A DNA stretch of 64,000 bases from Barnesiella propionica (GCF_025567045.1 NZ_JAOQJK010000003.1:124001-188000), one strand, 5' to 3'; positions 27,121-36,777 are shown, counted from the first letter of the stretch. Numbers and translations are program-made. The notes: generated by a model not told the origin, from the sequence alone.

Positions 27121-28584
27121 TTATTTCTTTTCTTCGGCCACCTTTTCCAATATACGTACCAGATGATTCCAGAATTTTTCTACTGCCGGAATATGCATCT
27201 TTTCATCAGGAGAATGTACCCCCTGCAAAGTAGGGCCAAAAGAAATCATATCCAGATGTGGATATTTTTGCAGGAACAAACCGCATTCCAGACCGGCATG
27301 GATCGCTTTAATAGCCGGAGTTACCTTATAAAGTTCTTCATAAGCTGCTACCGCTGTCTCCATAATTTTAGAATGCATATTAGGTTTCCATCCGGGATAA
27401 CCGTCGCCATGCGTAGGTTTGGATTTTGCCAAAAGGAATATACTTTCTATCTGATGAGCAATATTATATTTCTCCGACTCGACAGAGCTACGTTGGCTCG
27501 TTGCAACAACGATCTCATTCTCATTCTTCATTTTTACCGAAGCCAGGTTAGTAGAGGTTTCCACCAACCCTGGAATATCACGACTCATAGCAATAACCCC
27601 GTGAGGTATGGCATATAAGGCATTAACAAGGTTCCAGGCCGTTTCATGATCGATACAAAACTCCGGTTCGTCCACCGATTCCATAGTAATCTTAACACTC
27701 GGCTCTATCCCTCTGAGTTCGTCTTCTATTACCGGAATATAGTGGTTCAGATCAGCTCTCACATCTTCTTTAGCAGCCTGATGCACTCCTATGACCGCAG
27801 TAGCCTCGCGGGGAATTGCATTCCGCAGATTTCCTCCGTCGATACTGCATAACACCATATCGTATTTTTTCATACATTGCCATAAAAAACGAGCCAGTAT
27901 CTTATTCGCATTTCCCCGGCCCAAATGTATATCTCCTCCGGAGTGACCACCCAAAAGATTACTTACATCAATACGAAGATAAAAATAGTTCTCAGGAGTC
28001 ATCGCACGTTGATAAGTGAATGTAGACGTAGTATCTATACCCCCGGCACACCCGATAAAGATTTCCGCCTCGTCTTCCGAGTCAAGATTTAAAAGATAAT
28101 CTCCGTCAAAGAAACCCTCTTCCATTCCGAATGCACCGGTAAGACCCGTTTCCTCATCTACAGTAAATAACGCCTGTAATTTTCCGTGTTTCAAATTATC
28201 CGATGCAAGAACAGCCAGTTCAGCGGCCATCCCTATTCCGTTATCAGCCCCCAAAGTGGTTCCACGCGCTTTAACCCATTCACCGTCTATGTACGTATCG
28301 ATAGGATCTTTATCAAAATCATGTTCTACACCGCCGTTCTTTTCACACACCATATCCATATGCGACTGCATGACAACAGTAGGAGCGCATTCATATCCTT
28401 CGGTAGCATCCTTGGTAATCACGACATTTCCTGTTTTGTCCACTTTTGCATCCAGTTTATGCTCCTTCGCAAAACCAAGCAGGAATTCCCTTATTTTTTC
28501 TTCCTTTTTAGAAGGCCGCGGTACTTTTGTAATAGCATCGAAATATTTCCAGATAAGTTCCGGTTTTAAATCTTTTACTTCCAT
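27121..28584 (-). CDS. pepD: PepD-type aminoacyl-histidine dipeptidase
   Basis: 487 aa, an M20C peptidase. The zinc and catalytic residues are recognisable: QSHMDMVCEK (His ligand), TLGADNGIGMA (bridging Asp), DEETGLTGAFGM (catalytic Glu and ligand), LDSEDEAEIF (Asp ligand) and HAGLECGLF (last His). The dimerisation domain contains LGGHSGGDIHLGRGNAN. It cleaves dipeptides, classically beta-alanyl-histidine and other Xaa-His, in the cytoplasm to recycle peptides. It is a single-gene unit. Confidence 0.93.
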   Translation of the reverse strand: MEVKDLKPELIWKYFDAITKVPRPSKKEEKIREFLLGFAKEHKLDAKVDKTGNVVITKDATEGYECAPTVVMQSHMDMVCEKNGGVEHDFDKDPIDTYIDGEWVKARGTTLGADNGIGMAAELAVLASDNLKHGKLQALFTVDEETGLTGAFGMEEGFFDGDYLLNLDSEDEAEIFIGCAGGIDTTSTFTYQRAMTPENYFYLRIDVSNLLGGHSGGDIHLGRGNANKILARFLWQCMKKYDMVLCSIDGGNLRNAIPREATAVIGVHQAAKEDVRADLNHYIPVIEDELRGIEPSVKITMESVDEPEFCIDHETAWNLVNALYAIPHGVIAMSRDIPGLVETSTNLASVKMKNENEIVVATSQRSSVESEKYNIAHQIESIFLLAKSKPTHGDGYPGWKPNMHSKIMETAVAAYEELYKVTPAIKAIHAGLECGLFLQKYPHLDMISFGPTLQGVHSPDEKMHIPAVEKFWNHLVRILEKVAEEKK

Positions 28585-28719
28585 AATTCTACTTTTATAT
28601 TGAATTAATTAACTGCTAAACAATATATAAACGAAAAAAATTATGTTAAATATATCCGGTTATAACACATTCTTTCCAAAATAATCAGACACTTCGGTAA
28701 ATATAACAGTTTCCTTTCC

Positions 28720-28727
28720 TATATTTG
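28720..28727 (+). promoter_or_regulatory. Promoter -7 element of the small membrane protein gene
   Basis: TATATTTG ends 20 nt before the ATG at 28748 and fits TAnnTTTG. A -33 element is not evident. Confidence 0.5.
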
Positions 28728-28747
28728 CAGTACAAATATAGTCAAAA

Positions 28748-28960
28748 ATGTGGGAAACATTGTTTTTTACCATAGGGTTTGTTGCTATTGCAATACTACT
28801 TTTAGGTATAAAAGTTTTTTTTGTCCGGGGAGGTAAATTTCCCAATATACACATAGGTGCAAATAAAAAACTTACCGATAAAGGAATCACCTGCGCAATA
28901 TCTACCGACCGGAAAGAAAGACATGAAAAACACCTGAGCGATTTAATAACTGACAAATAA
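28748..28960 (+). CDS. Small single-pass membrane protein
   Basis: 70 aa: one hydrophobic helix (residues 4-27) followed by a basic cytoplasmic-looking tail with GGKFPNIHIGANKKLTDKGI and a single Cys in ITCAISTDR. The GGKFPN-H-G-NKxLxxKGI pattern is one I associate with a small conserved Bacteroidetes protein. It has its own promoter and lies 28 nt upstream of the OmpH-like lipoprotein gene. The function is unknown; with the downstream chaperone it may belong to envelope maintenance. Confidence 0.75.
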   Translation: MWETLFFTIGFVAIAILLLGIKVFFVRGGKFPNIHIGANKKLTDKGITCAISTDRKERHEKHLSDLITDK

Positions 28961-28988
28961 AAATTAAGTAAGATAAAATCACTAAGTT

Positions 28989-29588
28989 ATGAAAACTATT
29001 ACCCATGTTATCTTTGCTGTAGCAACTGTCGCTATTGCATTGTTATTTGTTCAATGCAAATCAGAGACAAAAAGTACCGATAAAGCCGCTACCGGCACGG
29101 ACAGCCCTTCGGTTACTTCCGAAAGATTGCCTATAGCATACATAGATAACGATTCGCTTCTTGCAAAATATAACTATGCCAAAGATCTATCAGAATCATT
29201 GATGAGACGAATGGAGAACGAAAACGCCAACTTCAATGAAAAAGCACGCCAATTACAAAACGATAAAATAGATTTCCAGCGGAAACTGCAGAACAATGCT
29301 TTTCTTTCCCAGGAAAGAGCAGAACAAGAAGCTCAGCGCATAGCACGCAAAGAAGCCGATCTGCAAAAACTGGGACAACAGAAAGAACAAGAACTGATGT
29401 TGGAACAACAAAAAACACTGATGGCTGTAAGTGATTCGATCAATTCCTTCATCAAAGAATATAATAAAACAAAGAAATACCAGGCAATACTCTATAAAGC
29501 CGCTACTATTTATATAGACGAGTCTTACAATATTACGGACGAAGTCGTAGATATGCTTAACAAGCGATATAATCCGGCAAAAAAATAA
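28989..29588 (+). CDS. OmpH/Skp-like periplasmic chaperone lipoprotein
   Basis: 199 aa with a signal segment ending FVQC (Cys at residue 20), so probably lipid-anchored, unlike soluble Skp. A low-complexity Ser/Thr linker follows, then PIAYIDNDSLLAKYNYAKDL and a long charged coiled coil (about 70-155, rich in Gln, Glu, Lys and Arg). A C-terminal ILYKAATIYIDESYNITDEVVDMLN is the second half of the Skp body domain. Skp relatives hold unfolded outer-membrane proteins in the periplasm. It is co-directional with the small membrane protein. Confidence 0.85.
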   Translation: MKTITHVIFAVATVAIALLFVQCKSETKSTDKAATGTDSPSVTSERLPIAYIDNDSLLAKYNYAKDLSESLMRRMENENANFNEKARQLQNDKIDFQRKLQNNAFLSQERAEQEAQRIARKEADLQKLGQQKEQELMLEQQKTLMAVSDSINSFIKEYNKTKKYQAILYKAATIYIDESYNITDEVVDMLNKRYNPAKK

Positions 29589-29610
29589 AAAACATATCAT
29601 ACAATAAAAA

Positions 29611-29643
29611 AACAGACTGCCTTATCCGGCAGTCTGTTTTTTT
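29611..29643 (+). terminator. Terminator after the OmpH-like gene
   Basis: ACAGACTGCC / GGCAGTCTGT, 10 bp, 6-nt loop, followed by seven T. It is a textbook intrinsic terminator. Confidence 0.93.
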
Positions 29644-29735
29644 ATTCATATTCCTCATATACAGTATTTTATTCGAACAGCTTGCAAATAGTATAAAAAC
29701 AGAACAAATTGTTTTATTTATAAATCTATTCTTAG

Positions 29736-29743
29736 TAATTTTG
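29736..29743 (+). promoter_or_regulatory. Candidate promoter of the sulfhydrylase-like gene
   Basis: TAATTTTG fits TAnnTTTG and ends 43 nt before the ATG at 29787. It lies inside the space between the preceding terminator and the gene. Confidence 0.5.
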
Positions 29744-29786
29744 CTACGAATAATACCGATTGCCCGGTAAAATAAAATTAAATAAT

Positions 29787-31022
29787 ATGGAAGAAATAGG
29801 TTTCGAATCAAAGATACTGCATACACCGTTCGAAAAAAAGGACGCTTATAATTCATTATCCATGCCGGTTTATTATACAGCCGCTTATGAGTTCGATACA
29901 GCCGAAGCAATGGAAGAAGCATTTTGCGGACGTACAACAGACCATGCATATTCACGTATCACCAATCCTACCGTTCAATACTTCGAAGACCGCATACAAG
30001 CCATAACAGGAGCACTAAGTGTGACAGCTTTTAATTCAGGAATGGCAGCTATCAGCAATATGCTCATGACCATAGCCTCTTCGGGATGTAATATCATAAC
30101 ATCACCGCATCTGTTCGGGAATACCTACTCCATGATGAAAAGTACGCTGGGCGACTTTAATGTGGAAACACGTTTCTGCGATCTCACAAATTTGAAAGAA
30201 ACAGAAAATGCCATAGATGAGAATACCTGTGCTATATTTCTTGAAGTGATAACAAATCCCCAAATGGAAGTAGCCGATCTGAAAGCACTTGCATCTATCT
30301 GTCACAAAAAGGGAATCCCATTAATTGCCGACACCACTATACTCCCCTTCCATATTTTCAAGGCAAAAGACTTTGGGGTGGACATCGAAATCGTCTCCAG
30401 TACAAAATACATTTCAGGAGGCGCTACCTCACTCGGAGGACTCGTCCTCGATTATGGCACATTCGACTGGAATAAATCGAAAAAACTTTCCGGCATGTCC
30501 AAGCAATACGGAAACAAAACTTTCACGGCAAAACTGCGGAAAGAGATCCACAGGAACTTAGGTGCATATATGACTCCCCAGGCAGCCTACATGCAAACTC
30601 TCGGACTGGAAACGATGGAAGTACGGTTCAACCGGCAGGCATCTACTTGTCTTGATTTAGCCGAAAGGATAAAATCACTGGACGGAATAGAACGTGTTAA
30701 TTATACAGGATTAAAAGATAATCCCTATTATAAATTAAGTACTGAACAATTCGGATCCAAGCCGGGCGCCATGTTTACATTCGACCTTACTTCCCGGGAT
30801 GCCTGTTTTTCTTTCATGAACAAACTGAAATTAATACGCAGGGCAACCAATCTGTTTGACAATAAAACTCTCGCCATACATCCGGCCAGCACTATTTTCG
30901 GGACATTTACCGAAGAACAGAGAAAAAGCATGGATATCAGCCAGAAAACAATCCGCCTGTCAGTAGGTCTCGAATCGGCACATGACCTGTACAACGACAT
31001 AAAACAAGCCCTTGCCCGATAA
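29787..31022 (+). CDS. O-acetylhomoserine sulfhydrylase-like PLP enzyme
   Basis: 411 aa from the ATG at 29787 (MEEIGFESKILHT). A non-ATG extension to 29760 is not supported. It belongs to the Cys/Met metabolism PLP family. YSRITNPTVQYFEDRIQ and AFNSGMAAISN form the cofactor phosphate site, DTTILPFH holds the PLP-ring Asp, and the Schiff-base Lys is in SSTKYISGG. The C-terminus has SVGLESAHDLYNDIKQAL. These enzymes assimilate sulfide into homocysteine, or do cystathionine chemistry. The exact reaction is not settled by sequence. It is followed after 12 nt by a LuxR-type regulator, and cysK is 690 bp away on the other strand. Confidence 0.85.
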   Translation: MEEIGFESKILHTPFEKKDAYNSLSMPVYYTAAYEFDTAEAMEEAFCGRTTDHAYSRITNPTVQYFEDRIQAITGALSVTAFNSGMAAISNMLMTIASSGCNIITSPHLFGNTYSMMKSTLGDFNVETRFCDLTNLKETENAIDENTCAIFLEVITNPQMEVADLKALASICHKKGIPLIADTTILPFHIFKAKDFGVDIEIVSSTKYISGGATSLGGLVLDYGTFDWNKSKKLSGMSKQYGNKTFTAKLRKEIHRNLGAYMTPQAAYMQTLGLETMEVRFNRQASTCLDLAERIKSLDGIERVNYTGLKDNPYYKLSTEQFGSKPGAMFTFDLTSRDACFSFMNKLKLIRRATNLFDNKTLAIHPASTIFGTFTEEQRKSMDISQKTIRLSVGLESAHDLYNDIKQALAR

Positions 31023-31034
31023 TCTCTACCTGTC

Positions 31035-31622
31035 ATGAGAACTTTCATTCTCGCCGACAATCAGGATATCACCAGAATCGGCATGTTGTCTTTCATAAAC
31101 GACATGCCGGGTCTGGCAAGTAATATACTGGAAGCCAAGAATAAAAAAGAATTGACACGGCTGTTATTAGCTCACCCCGACGCTGTTATTATCCTCGACT
31201 ACGTTCTTTTTGATCTGGCCGGAATAGAAGATATGATTATCATTCATGAACGTTTTCATAGAACCGATTGGATACTCATTACCTCAGAACTCACCGAAAC
31301 TTTCATCCGGCACATTTATCACAACAAAGCATTTAGCATCCTGCTGAAAGAGATACAGGCAGACGAAATTAAAAGAGCCCTGTTACAATCGGTACGTTCG
31401 GAACAGTACATCTGCCGACAGATATCCAATCTCATACAATCATACAACCCGGATAAACAAAACAATAGGCAGAACCTCACACATACCGAGACCGAAATAT
31501 TAAAATTAATTGCCCGGGGTTATTCTACAAAAGAAATAGCAACACAAAGAATTTCAAGCGTACACACAATCATTACCCACAAAAAAAACATATTCCGCAA
31601 ACTGGAAGTAAATACGGTCTAA
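31035..31622 (+). pseudogene. LuxR-type response regulator, 3' end frameshifted
   Basis: 195 aa. The N-terminal part resembles a receiver domain (MRTFILADNQDITRIGM, AVIILDYVLFD with a candidate phospho-acceptor Asp, and the ILLKEIQ lysine). It is followed by a GerE/LuxR helix-turn-helix (LTHTETEILKLIARGYSTKEIA, then HTIITHKKNIFRKLEVNT). Translation stops at 31620, right after NTV. The residues that normally end this family, LKAGLIDSAEYYI plus stop, are present in the next frame at 31619-31660. A small out-of-frame deletion between them would have removed about eight codons and cut the last DNA-binding helix region. The short protein may still be made, so a truncated but active product cannot be excluded. 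Confidence 0.7.
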
Positions 31623-31660
31623 AAGCCGGTCTGATAGATTCCGCAGAATATTACATATAA

Positions 31661-31690
31661 AAGAAGCATCCTGATTCAGGATGCTCCCTC
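31661..31690 (-). terminator. cysK terminator
   Basis: GAGCATCCTGA / TCAGGATGCTTC on the minus strand has almost no loop beyond two bases and is followed by TTTTAT. It lies 22 nt after the cysK stop. Confidence 0.75.
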
Positions 31691-31711
31691 TGTATATTTA
31701 TTTCAATATAT

Positions 31712-32665
31712 TTACAAAGGATATTCTTCAAAAGCATATAATACAGTCGAAAGATAGCGCTCTCCCGTATCAGGCAAAAGCACGACAATCGTCTTACCGG
31801 CATTCTCAGGTAATTTAGCCAGTTGCAACGCTGCATATACTGCCGCTCCCGAAGAAATTCCCACCAATAAACCTTCACTTGAAGCCAACTCCCGGCTTGT
31901 ACGTATGGCATCGTCATTCTCCACCCGTATGATCTCATCTACCACACTCGGATCATACGTCTTGGGAATGAACCCGGCACCTATTCCCTGTATCTTATGT
32001 GCACCGGCTTTTCCCCCTGACAATACGGGCGAGTCCGCAGGTTCTACGGCTACGATCTTCACCTGGGAATTATGCGATTTCAAACCCTTTCCTACACCGC
32101 TCACCGTACCTCCCGTACCTACTCCGGCCACAAAAATATCGACGCTTCCTTCCGTATCCCTCCATATCTCTTCGGCTGTCGTACGTACATGTACAGCCGG
32201 ATTAGCCGGATTTTCAAATTGCTGTAAAATAACCGATCCAGGAGTCTTATCCCTCAACTCTTCCGCTTTAGCAATAGCCCCTTTCATTCCATCGGCTCCC
32301 GGAGTCAATATCAACTGGGCACCTAATGCTTTTAACAAATTACGGCGTTCCACACTCATGGTCTCCGGCATAGTAAGAATCAGTTTATACCCTTTACTGG
32401 CCGATACAAAAGCCAGGCCAACACCGGTATTTCCACTCGTAGGCTCTATGATGGTCGAACCGGACTTCAGAATTCCCTCAGCTTCGGCATCTTCTATCAT
32501 CGCCAGGGCAATACGGTCTTTTACACTTCCTGCAGGATTAAAATATTCCAGTTTTCCCAATATACGGGCTTTAAGTCCGTTCTCCGCATTAAATTTAGAA
32601 AATTCAAGGAGAGGGGTATTACCTACCAGATCAGTCAGTTTTTTTGCGATTTTAGACATAGCCAT
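31712..32665 (-). CDS. cysK: Cysteine synthase A
   Basis: 317 aa. The PLP lysine is in [12 protein letters not shown] (residues about 42-53). [10 protein letters not shown] is the substrate-binding loop, [13 protein letters not shown] binds the PLP phosphate, and [12 protein letters not shown] is the C-terminal Ser site. It makes cysteine from O-acetylserine and sulfide. It could start at M1 or M3 (MSKIAKKL). The neighbouring PLP enzyme on the opposite strand also assimilates sulfide, so this is a small sulfur-amino-acid locus. Confidence 0.95.
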   Translation of the reverse strand: MAMSKIAKKLTDLVGNTPLLEFSKFNAENGLKARILGKLEYFNPAGSVKDRIALAMIEDAEAEGILKSGSTIIEPTSGNTGVGLAFVSASKGYKLILTMPETMSVERRNLLKALGAQLILTPGADGMKGAIAKAEELRDKTPGSVILQQFENPANPAVHVRTTAEEIWRDTEGSVDIFVAGVGTGGTVSGVGKGLKSHNSQVKIVAVEPADSPVLSGGKAGAHKIQGIGAGFIPKTYDPSVVDEIIRVENDDAIRTSRELASSEGLLVGISSGAAVYAALQLAKLPENAGKTIVVLLPDTGERYLSTVLYAFEEYPL

Positions 32666-32763
32666 ACTTTTTTAAATTGAACTTTTTGTTAAGAATAGGA
32701 CAAAAATAACAGGCTTTTTGTTCCGGATAAATACCACATATATGGTATTTTTAATAACAACCG

Positions 32764-33471
32764 TCACAAACGACCTTCGTCCGCATAACTGTAATAATCA
32801 TCCTCACATACGATAATGTGGTCGGTAAGTGTCATTTCCAGCAAAGAAGCAGCTTCTTTGATACGAGTAGTCAGGAGGTCGTCCGAAGAACTGGGACGCG
32901 AATTATTAGAAGGATGATTATGACACAGTATCATACCCGTAGCCAACTGTTGTATAGCCGGTTTCATTACCAGTTTCACATCCACAATGGTCGATGCCGT
33001 TCCACCTTGGCTGATATGTAATATATCAATAATCCGGTTGGCCCTGTTCAGCAGTATCACCTTAAACACTTCATATGGCAAATCTATCAGCCCTCCTCGC
33101 ACAAGTTTATATGCATCTTCACTGCATGTAATACGGGGACGATCCGGCACCCCGTCTTCTTTCCTTCGCCTTCCCAGCTCGAGAGCAGCCATAATAGTAA
33201 TAGCCTTTGCCGGCCCTATCCCTTTAAAATTATTTACAAAATCGTCCAGATTATATTTTCCCAGATTACTCAGATTATTCCCCGCAGAATTCAAAATACG
33301 TTGTGAAAGTTCGACTGCCGTTTCATCCTTATTGCCCGATCCTATAAGAATTGCCAAAAGTTCCGCCGAGCTCAAAGCACTTATTCCCCTCAGCATCATT
33401 TTTTCGCGAGGACGATCCTCCAACGGCAAATCGGTGATACTCAATTTAATATTATTGTTTTCCATATCCAT
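32764..33471 (-). CDS. radC: RadC-family JAB-domain protein
   Basis: 235 aa. The N-terminal helix-hairpin-helix part has LLAILIGSGNKDETAVEL and GIGPAKAITIMAALELGRR. The C-terminal JAB/MPN domain carries the complete metal motif, His-x-His in CHNHPSNN with the following Ser and Asp in SRPSSSDDLLTTRI. Historic naming as a repair protein is doubtful; the biochemical role is still unclear. It lies 6 nt downstream of a glycosyltransferase gene on the same strand, so it is the second gene of that unit. Confidence 0.92.
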   Translation of the reverse strand: MDMENNNIKLSITDLPLEDRPREKMMLRGISALSSAELLAILIGSGNKDETAVELSQRILNSAGNNLSNLGKYNLDDFVNNFKGIGPAKAITIMAALELGRRRKEDGVPDRPRITCSEDAYKLVRGGLIDLPYEVFKVILLNRANRIIDILHISQGGTASTIVDVKLVMKPAIQQLATGMILCHNHPSNNSRPSSSDDLLTTRIKEAASLLEMTLTDHIIVCEDDYYSYADEGRL

Positions 33472-33477
33472 AAACCG

Positions 33478-34488
33478 TCATTTTCCTTTCCGTATTTGTA
33501 TCTCTTCCGCTTCGTTACGTCCACGGCCTAATATCACTTTTAGAAAAAGAGCTTTCAAAAAACCCAAACCATATCCGCCCAACTGTATCACACTGGTTAC
33601 AACAGACAAAGCGGCAATTTTTATATTCTTGTTCAGTATCCAGGACACGAAAAAAATAGCAAACAGATACAGAAGCAAAGGCAACAAAGCATACGGACAG
33701 AAAAACGCACCTATGATCATAACCAAAGACCCCACAACAAATACGGACGGTAACAGATGTACGATTTTTAATGAATCCGGATATAACAAATACAAAGATA
33801 TCCGGGACATTCCGAATACATATATCTGTCGGCAAAAGAGTTTCAGGTTCGTTCTGCGTTTATGATATACATAGGCCGGACGAATCAAACGAATTGAAAA
33901 CTGCGCCCGCTTTATCCGGGTACTCATATCAATATCCTCACTGAACATCTCTCTGAAACCTCCTACCTTCTCATATACTTTCCGGGAGAAGCCCATATTG
34001 AACGTACGGGGAGTAAATTTTTCCAACTGCATTTTCCCACCGCGGATTCCTCCGGTCGTAAGAAAAGAAGTCATGGAATAATTAATCGCCTTTTGAACAT
34101 CGGTGAAGGATTCGTGTGCCGCATCCGGACCGCCGAAACAATCGACATAAGACTTATCCAGTTCGTTTTTAACGGTCTCAAAATAAACGGGAGGAATCAC
34201 ACAATCGGAGTCGAAAAAAATAAAATATTCACCCCTCGCCCGCTCTATACCGTAATTCCGGGCAATACTTCGTCCCTCGTTTTCTTTATAATAATACTGG
34301 ATTTCCATCTGTGACTTATATTTTTCCACAGCCTTGTCACATAAAACGGTAGAACCGTCTTCTACCAATACGACTTCAAAGTCTTTGGAAGTCTGTCCAC
34401 TCAAACTTTCCAAGAAATCCTGTACCTCGTCGGGACGATTGTATACAGGAACGATAACCGAAAAATAAGGCATAGTTTCTCTCTTCAT
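33478..34488 (-). CDS. Family 2 glycosyltransferase, membrane-anchored
   Basis: 336 aa. The GT-A fold begins YFSVIVPVYNRPDEVQDFL; the nucleotide-binding Asp is in LVEDGST and the DxD metal motif is in FFDSDCVIP. The acceptor region has FSEDIDMSTRIKRAQF. Two hydrophobic segments near residues 240-300 would hold it to the inner membrane. It transfers a sugar from an NDP donor, probably to a surface glycan or lipid carrier. The sugar and acceptor are unknown. A second ATG five codons in (MPYFSVIV) is an equally good start. No glycan cluster surrounds it. Confidence 0.88.
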   Translation of the reverse strand: MKRETMPYFSVIVPVYNRPDEVQDFLESLSGQTSKDFEVVLVEDGSTVLCDKAVEKYKSQMEIQYYYKENEGRSIARNYGIERARGEYFIFFDSDCVIPPVYFETVKNELDKSYVDCFGGPDAAHESFTDVQKAINYSMTSFLTTGGIRGGKMQLEKFTPRTFNMGFSRKVYEKVGGFREMFSEDIDMSTRIKRAQFSIRLIRPAYVYHKRRTNLKLFCRQIYVFGMSRISLYLLYPDSLKIVHLLPSVFVVGSLVMIIGAFFCPYALLPLLLYLFAIFFVSWILNKNIKIAALSVVTSVIQLGGYGLGFLKALFLKVILGRGRNEAEEIQIRKGK

Positions 34489-34567
34489 GTGTTATGACAC
34501 AAAGATAACGGATTTTCACAGAAACAAAAGAATAGATATATACTATTTTAACATCCGAAAAAACAGC

Positions 34568-35227
34568 CTATTTTCTGCGGTCCAGATACGATTCAAGACC
34601 CTTGCGGCGTAGTTTACAGGCCGGACAATGACCGCATCCGTCTCCCGGTATACCGTTATAACACGTTAGCGTTTCATTGCGTATCAGATCAAAAACGCCC
34701 AGTTCATCCGACAACTGCCATACTTGTTCTTTATCTCTCCACATAAGAGGTGTATGGATGACAAATTGAGTATCCATAGCAAGATTCAAAGAAACATTAA
34801 GAGAGCGGATAAAAGTATCCCTGCAATCGGGATAACCGCTGAAATCGGCTTCGGAAACTCCGGTCACTAAATGTTTGATACCCCGGTTATAGGCAATAAC
34901 AGCAGCAAAAGAAAGAAATATCATATTACGGCCCGGGACAAACGTATTCGGAAAACTATTCGCAGGCTTGTCCTCATCCATCTTTATCGCATCATCTGTT
35001 AAAGAGCAATGCGCCAGTTGACCCAACAAGGACATATCCAGGGCCTCCCATGGCACGCCGGCTTTACCGGCTATTGTACGGGCGACTTCTACCTCCCTGT
35101 TGTGTTTCTGTCCATAAAAAAAACTAACGGCCTGAACCGACTTGAATTTACTCAAGGCCCAGTACAGGCATGTTGTAGAGTCCTGACCGCCTGAAAAGCA
35201 CACCAGGGCTGATTCTTCTCTCTCCAT
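34568..35227 (-). CDS. queC: 7-cyano-7-deazaguanine synthase
   Basis: 219 aa. The ATP-pyrophosphatase P-loop is [10 protein letters not shown] (residues 11-20). The C-terminal zinc site uses C189, C198, C201 and C204 in [16 protein letters not shown]. The middle has [18 protein letters not shown], typical of QueC. It converts 7-carboxy-7-deazaguanine to preQ0 with ammonia and ATP in queuosine synthesis. The usual partners queD, queE and queF are not next to it here. No preQ1 riboswitch was recognised in the 250 bp upstream. Confidence 0.95.
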   Translation of the reverse strand: MEREESALVCFSGGQDSTTCLYWALSKFKSVQAVSFFYGQKHNREVEVARTIAGKAGVPWEALDMSLLGQLAHCSLTDDAIKMDEDKPANSFPNTFVPGRNMIFLSFAAVIAYNRGIKHLVTGVSEADFSGYPDCRDTFIRSLNVSLNLAMDTQFVIHTPLMWRDKEQVWQLSDELGVFDLIRNETLTCYNGIPGDGCGHCPACKLRRKGLESYLDRRK

Positions 35228-35417
35228 TTTCCGAATTATTTAAATTAATATACAGGGAGTATATTCCAGGGCCAGACAAACGTTTCTTGTTTTTTACGTG
35301 GTAGCAAGCACACGGAAAGATTTCCCTTTCTGGTTACAAAGATATATATTTCAAGAAAACTTCTTTGAAGAATAACATATAAAACAAACGATAGAACTTA
35401 ATCAATGAACAAAATAT

Positions 35418-35465
35418 AAAAATCCGCTATCAGGAAAAAAGCTCTTTCTTTCCTGATAGCGGAAC
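35418..35465 (-). terminator. Terminator of the 76-aa protein gene
   Basis: CCGCTATCAGGAAA / TTTCCTGATAGCGG, 14 bp, 11-nt loop, followed on the minus strand by ATTTTTATATTTTG. Confidence 0.88.
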
Positions 35466-35476
35466 TCGTGACGATT

Positions 35477-35707
35477 TTAATCATGTCCCTGGGTTTTCAC
35501 TATTTTGTTATATACCCCCATAATTAAAAGCGGTGCAGCCCATTGTCCTACAAACAAGGCAGCATGCTTCTTTCCAAAACATTTCAACGTTAATGAAGCC
35601 AGCATCGAAGCCACTGCTACAGTCAAATATACACCGGAAGGAACTTTAGATGTTTGTTCCTCAATCACGACAGTTAGTTTTCCTTCTTTAAGATTATCTA
35701 CAGCCAT
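35477..35707 (-). CDS. Small membrane protein of unknown function
   Basis: 76 aa with a polar N-terminus (about 25 residues, KEGKLTVVIEEQTSKVPSG) and then two hydrophobic helices, about residues 24-42 (VYLTVAVASMLASLTLKC) and 48-64 (AALFVGQWAAPLLIMGVY), separated by FGKKH. It looks like a helical hairpin in the inner membrane. It has a strong terminator and runs alone. I do not recognise the family. Confidence 0.7.
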   Translation of the reverse strand: MAVDNLKEGKLTVVIEEQTSKVPSGVYLTVAVASMLASLTLKCFGKKHAALFVGQWAAPLLIMGVYNKIVKTQGHD

Positions 35708-35859
35708 AATATATTATTTTAGATGAATAAAAACATTTTGCTTTTCATCATTAAAACATTCAGTCTGTACTTATGTCCTGTGATTTATATATTTTCCATA
35801 ATACTCAAGAATCATCTACATTACTTTATTTATATATTTACACTTCTGATAAAAATATT

Positions 35860-35893
35860 AAAGGGATGTTCTTTTCCGGAACATCCCTTTAAT
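35860..35893. terminator. Bidirectional terminator after efp
   Basis: AAAGGGATGTTC / GAACATCCCTTT, a perfect 12-bp stem with a 7-nt loop, lies about 33 nt past the efp stop. It has A tracts on one side and TTTAAT on the other. Confidence 0.82.
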
Positions 35894-35925
35894 ACAAAAG
35901 TTATGACTGTAAACTTATATTGAGT

Positions 35926-36489
35926 TTATTTTACACGTTCAACATACGAACCGTCACGGGTGTCGATCTTTACTTTATCACCCGTTTCAATAAATAAAGG
36001 AACACGAACCTCCGCACCGGTTTCTACGGTGGCAGGTTTCAATGTATTGGTAGCCGTATCCCCTTTCATACCCGGTTCGGTATAAGTAACCTCGAGAACA
36101 ACGTTCACAGGCATTTCACAAGTAAGAATAGTTTCGGTAGCAGCATGTACCTGCGCTTCACATATATCGCCTTCTTTCAAGAATTGAACGCCCTCGATAC
36201 TTTCACCCGGAATAGATATCTGATCATAAGTCTCGGTATTCATAAAATTATAGCCCATATCGTCTTTATATAAATACTGGTAAGGACGACGTTCTATACG
36301 TACTTCTTCCACCTTAACACCGGAATTCCATGTCTTATCGAGAATTCGTCCCGTTACGACATTTTTCAGTTTCGTACGTACGAAAGCCGGACCTTTCCCT
36401 GGTTTTACATGAAGAAATTCTACAATAAAATAGTAGGTACCGTCAATATCAAGACACATACCATTTTTGAAATCTGCAGTAGTTGCCAT
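35926..36489 (-). CDS. efp: Translation elongation factor P
   Basis: 187 aa with the three EF-P beta domains. The tip loop is [17 protein letters not shown] with Lys 32 at the position that enters the peptidyl-transferase centre. [23 protein letters not shown] and the C-terminal [18 protein letters not shown] complete the family pattern. It rescues ribosomes stalled on polyproline. Whether Lys 32 is modified cannot be seen, and no epmA or other modifying-enzyme gene is close. It is a single-gene unit. Confidence 0.96.
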   Translation of the reverse strand: MATTADFKNGMCLDIDGTYYFIVEFLHVKPGKGPAFVRTKLKNVVTGRILDKTWNSGVKVEEVRIERRPYQYLYKDDMGYNFMNTETYDQISIPGESIEGVQFLKEGDICEAQVHAATETILTCEMPVNVVLEVTYTEPGMKGDTATNTLKPATVETGAEVRVPLFIETGDKVKIDTRDGSYVERVK

Positions 36490-36580
36490 AAAATATTTTT
36501 TATTATTTGATTATTATTTAAATGCAAATGTTTGAATCCCACCAAAATGAGATGTTTATATTCTTAACAATAAGGCTCGG

Positions 36581-36588
36581 CAAAGGTA
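36581..36588 (-). promoter_or_regulatory. efp promoter -7 element
   Basis: TACCTTTG on the minus strand fits TAnnTTTG and lies 91 nt before the efp ATG. This leaves a leader of about 85 nt with no strong fold seen. The -33 region is A/T only. Confidence 0.5.
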
Positions 36589-36746
36589 ATAAAAAATGAC
36601 ATAGTTTAAAAACCGGAAAAACAAAAATAACGGCAAAAACGAATATTATTACAAAAGTTCTGTTTCCGCAGATTCTTTTACCATAAACTTTTATCTTTTC
36701 TTATAGGTCCTACTGTAAAAAGTTTCACCGAAAAATCGGGCAACTC

Positions 36747-36777
36747 TTTGTTTATTAAAAAAAAGTCTCTATTTTTG
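36747..36777 (+). promoter_or_regulatory. rpmH promoter (complete -33/-7)
   Basis: TTTG at 36747-36750 and TATTTTTG at 36770-36777 are separated by exactly 19 nt. This is the textbook Bacteroidetes housekeeping promoter. The -7 element ends 39 nt before the rpmH ATG. Confidence 0.88.

Noticed and set aside
31905..32675. 256-codon open frame opposite cysK
   Set aside because: Antisense shadow of a clear PLP enzyme; composition follows the reverse strand of cysK.
32987..33865. 292-codon open frame opposite radC and the glycosyltransferase
   Set aside because: It runs antisense to two well-supported genes and lacks any domain.
35228..35417. preQ1-type riboswitch upstream of queC
   Set aside because: No short C-rich/A-rich pseudoknot pattern could be drawn near the queC start.
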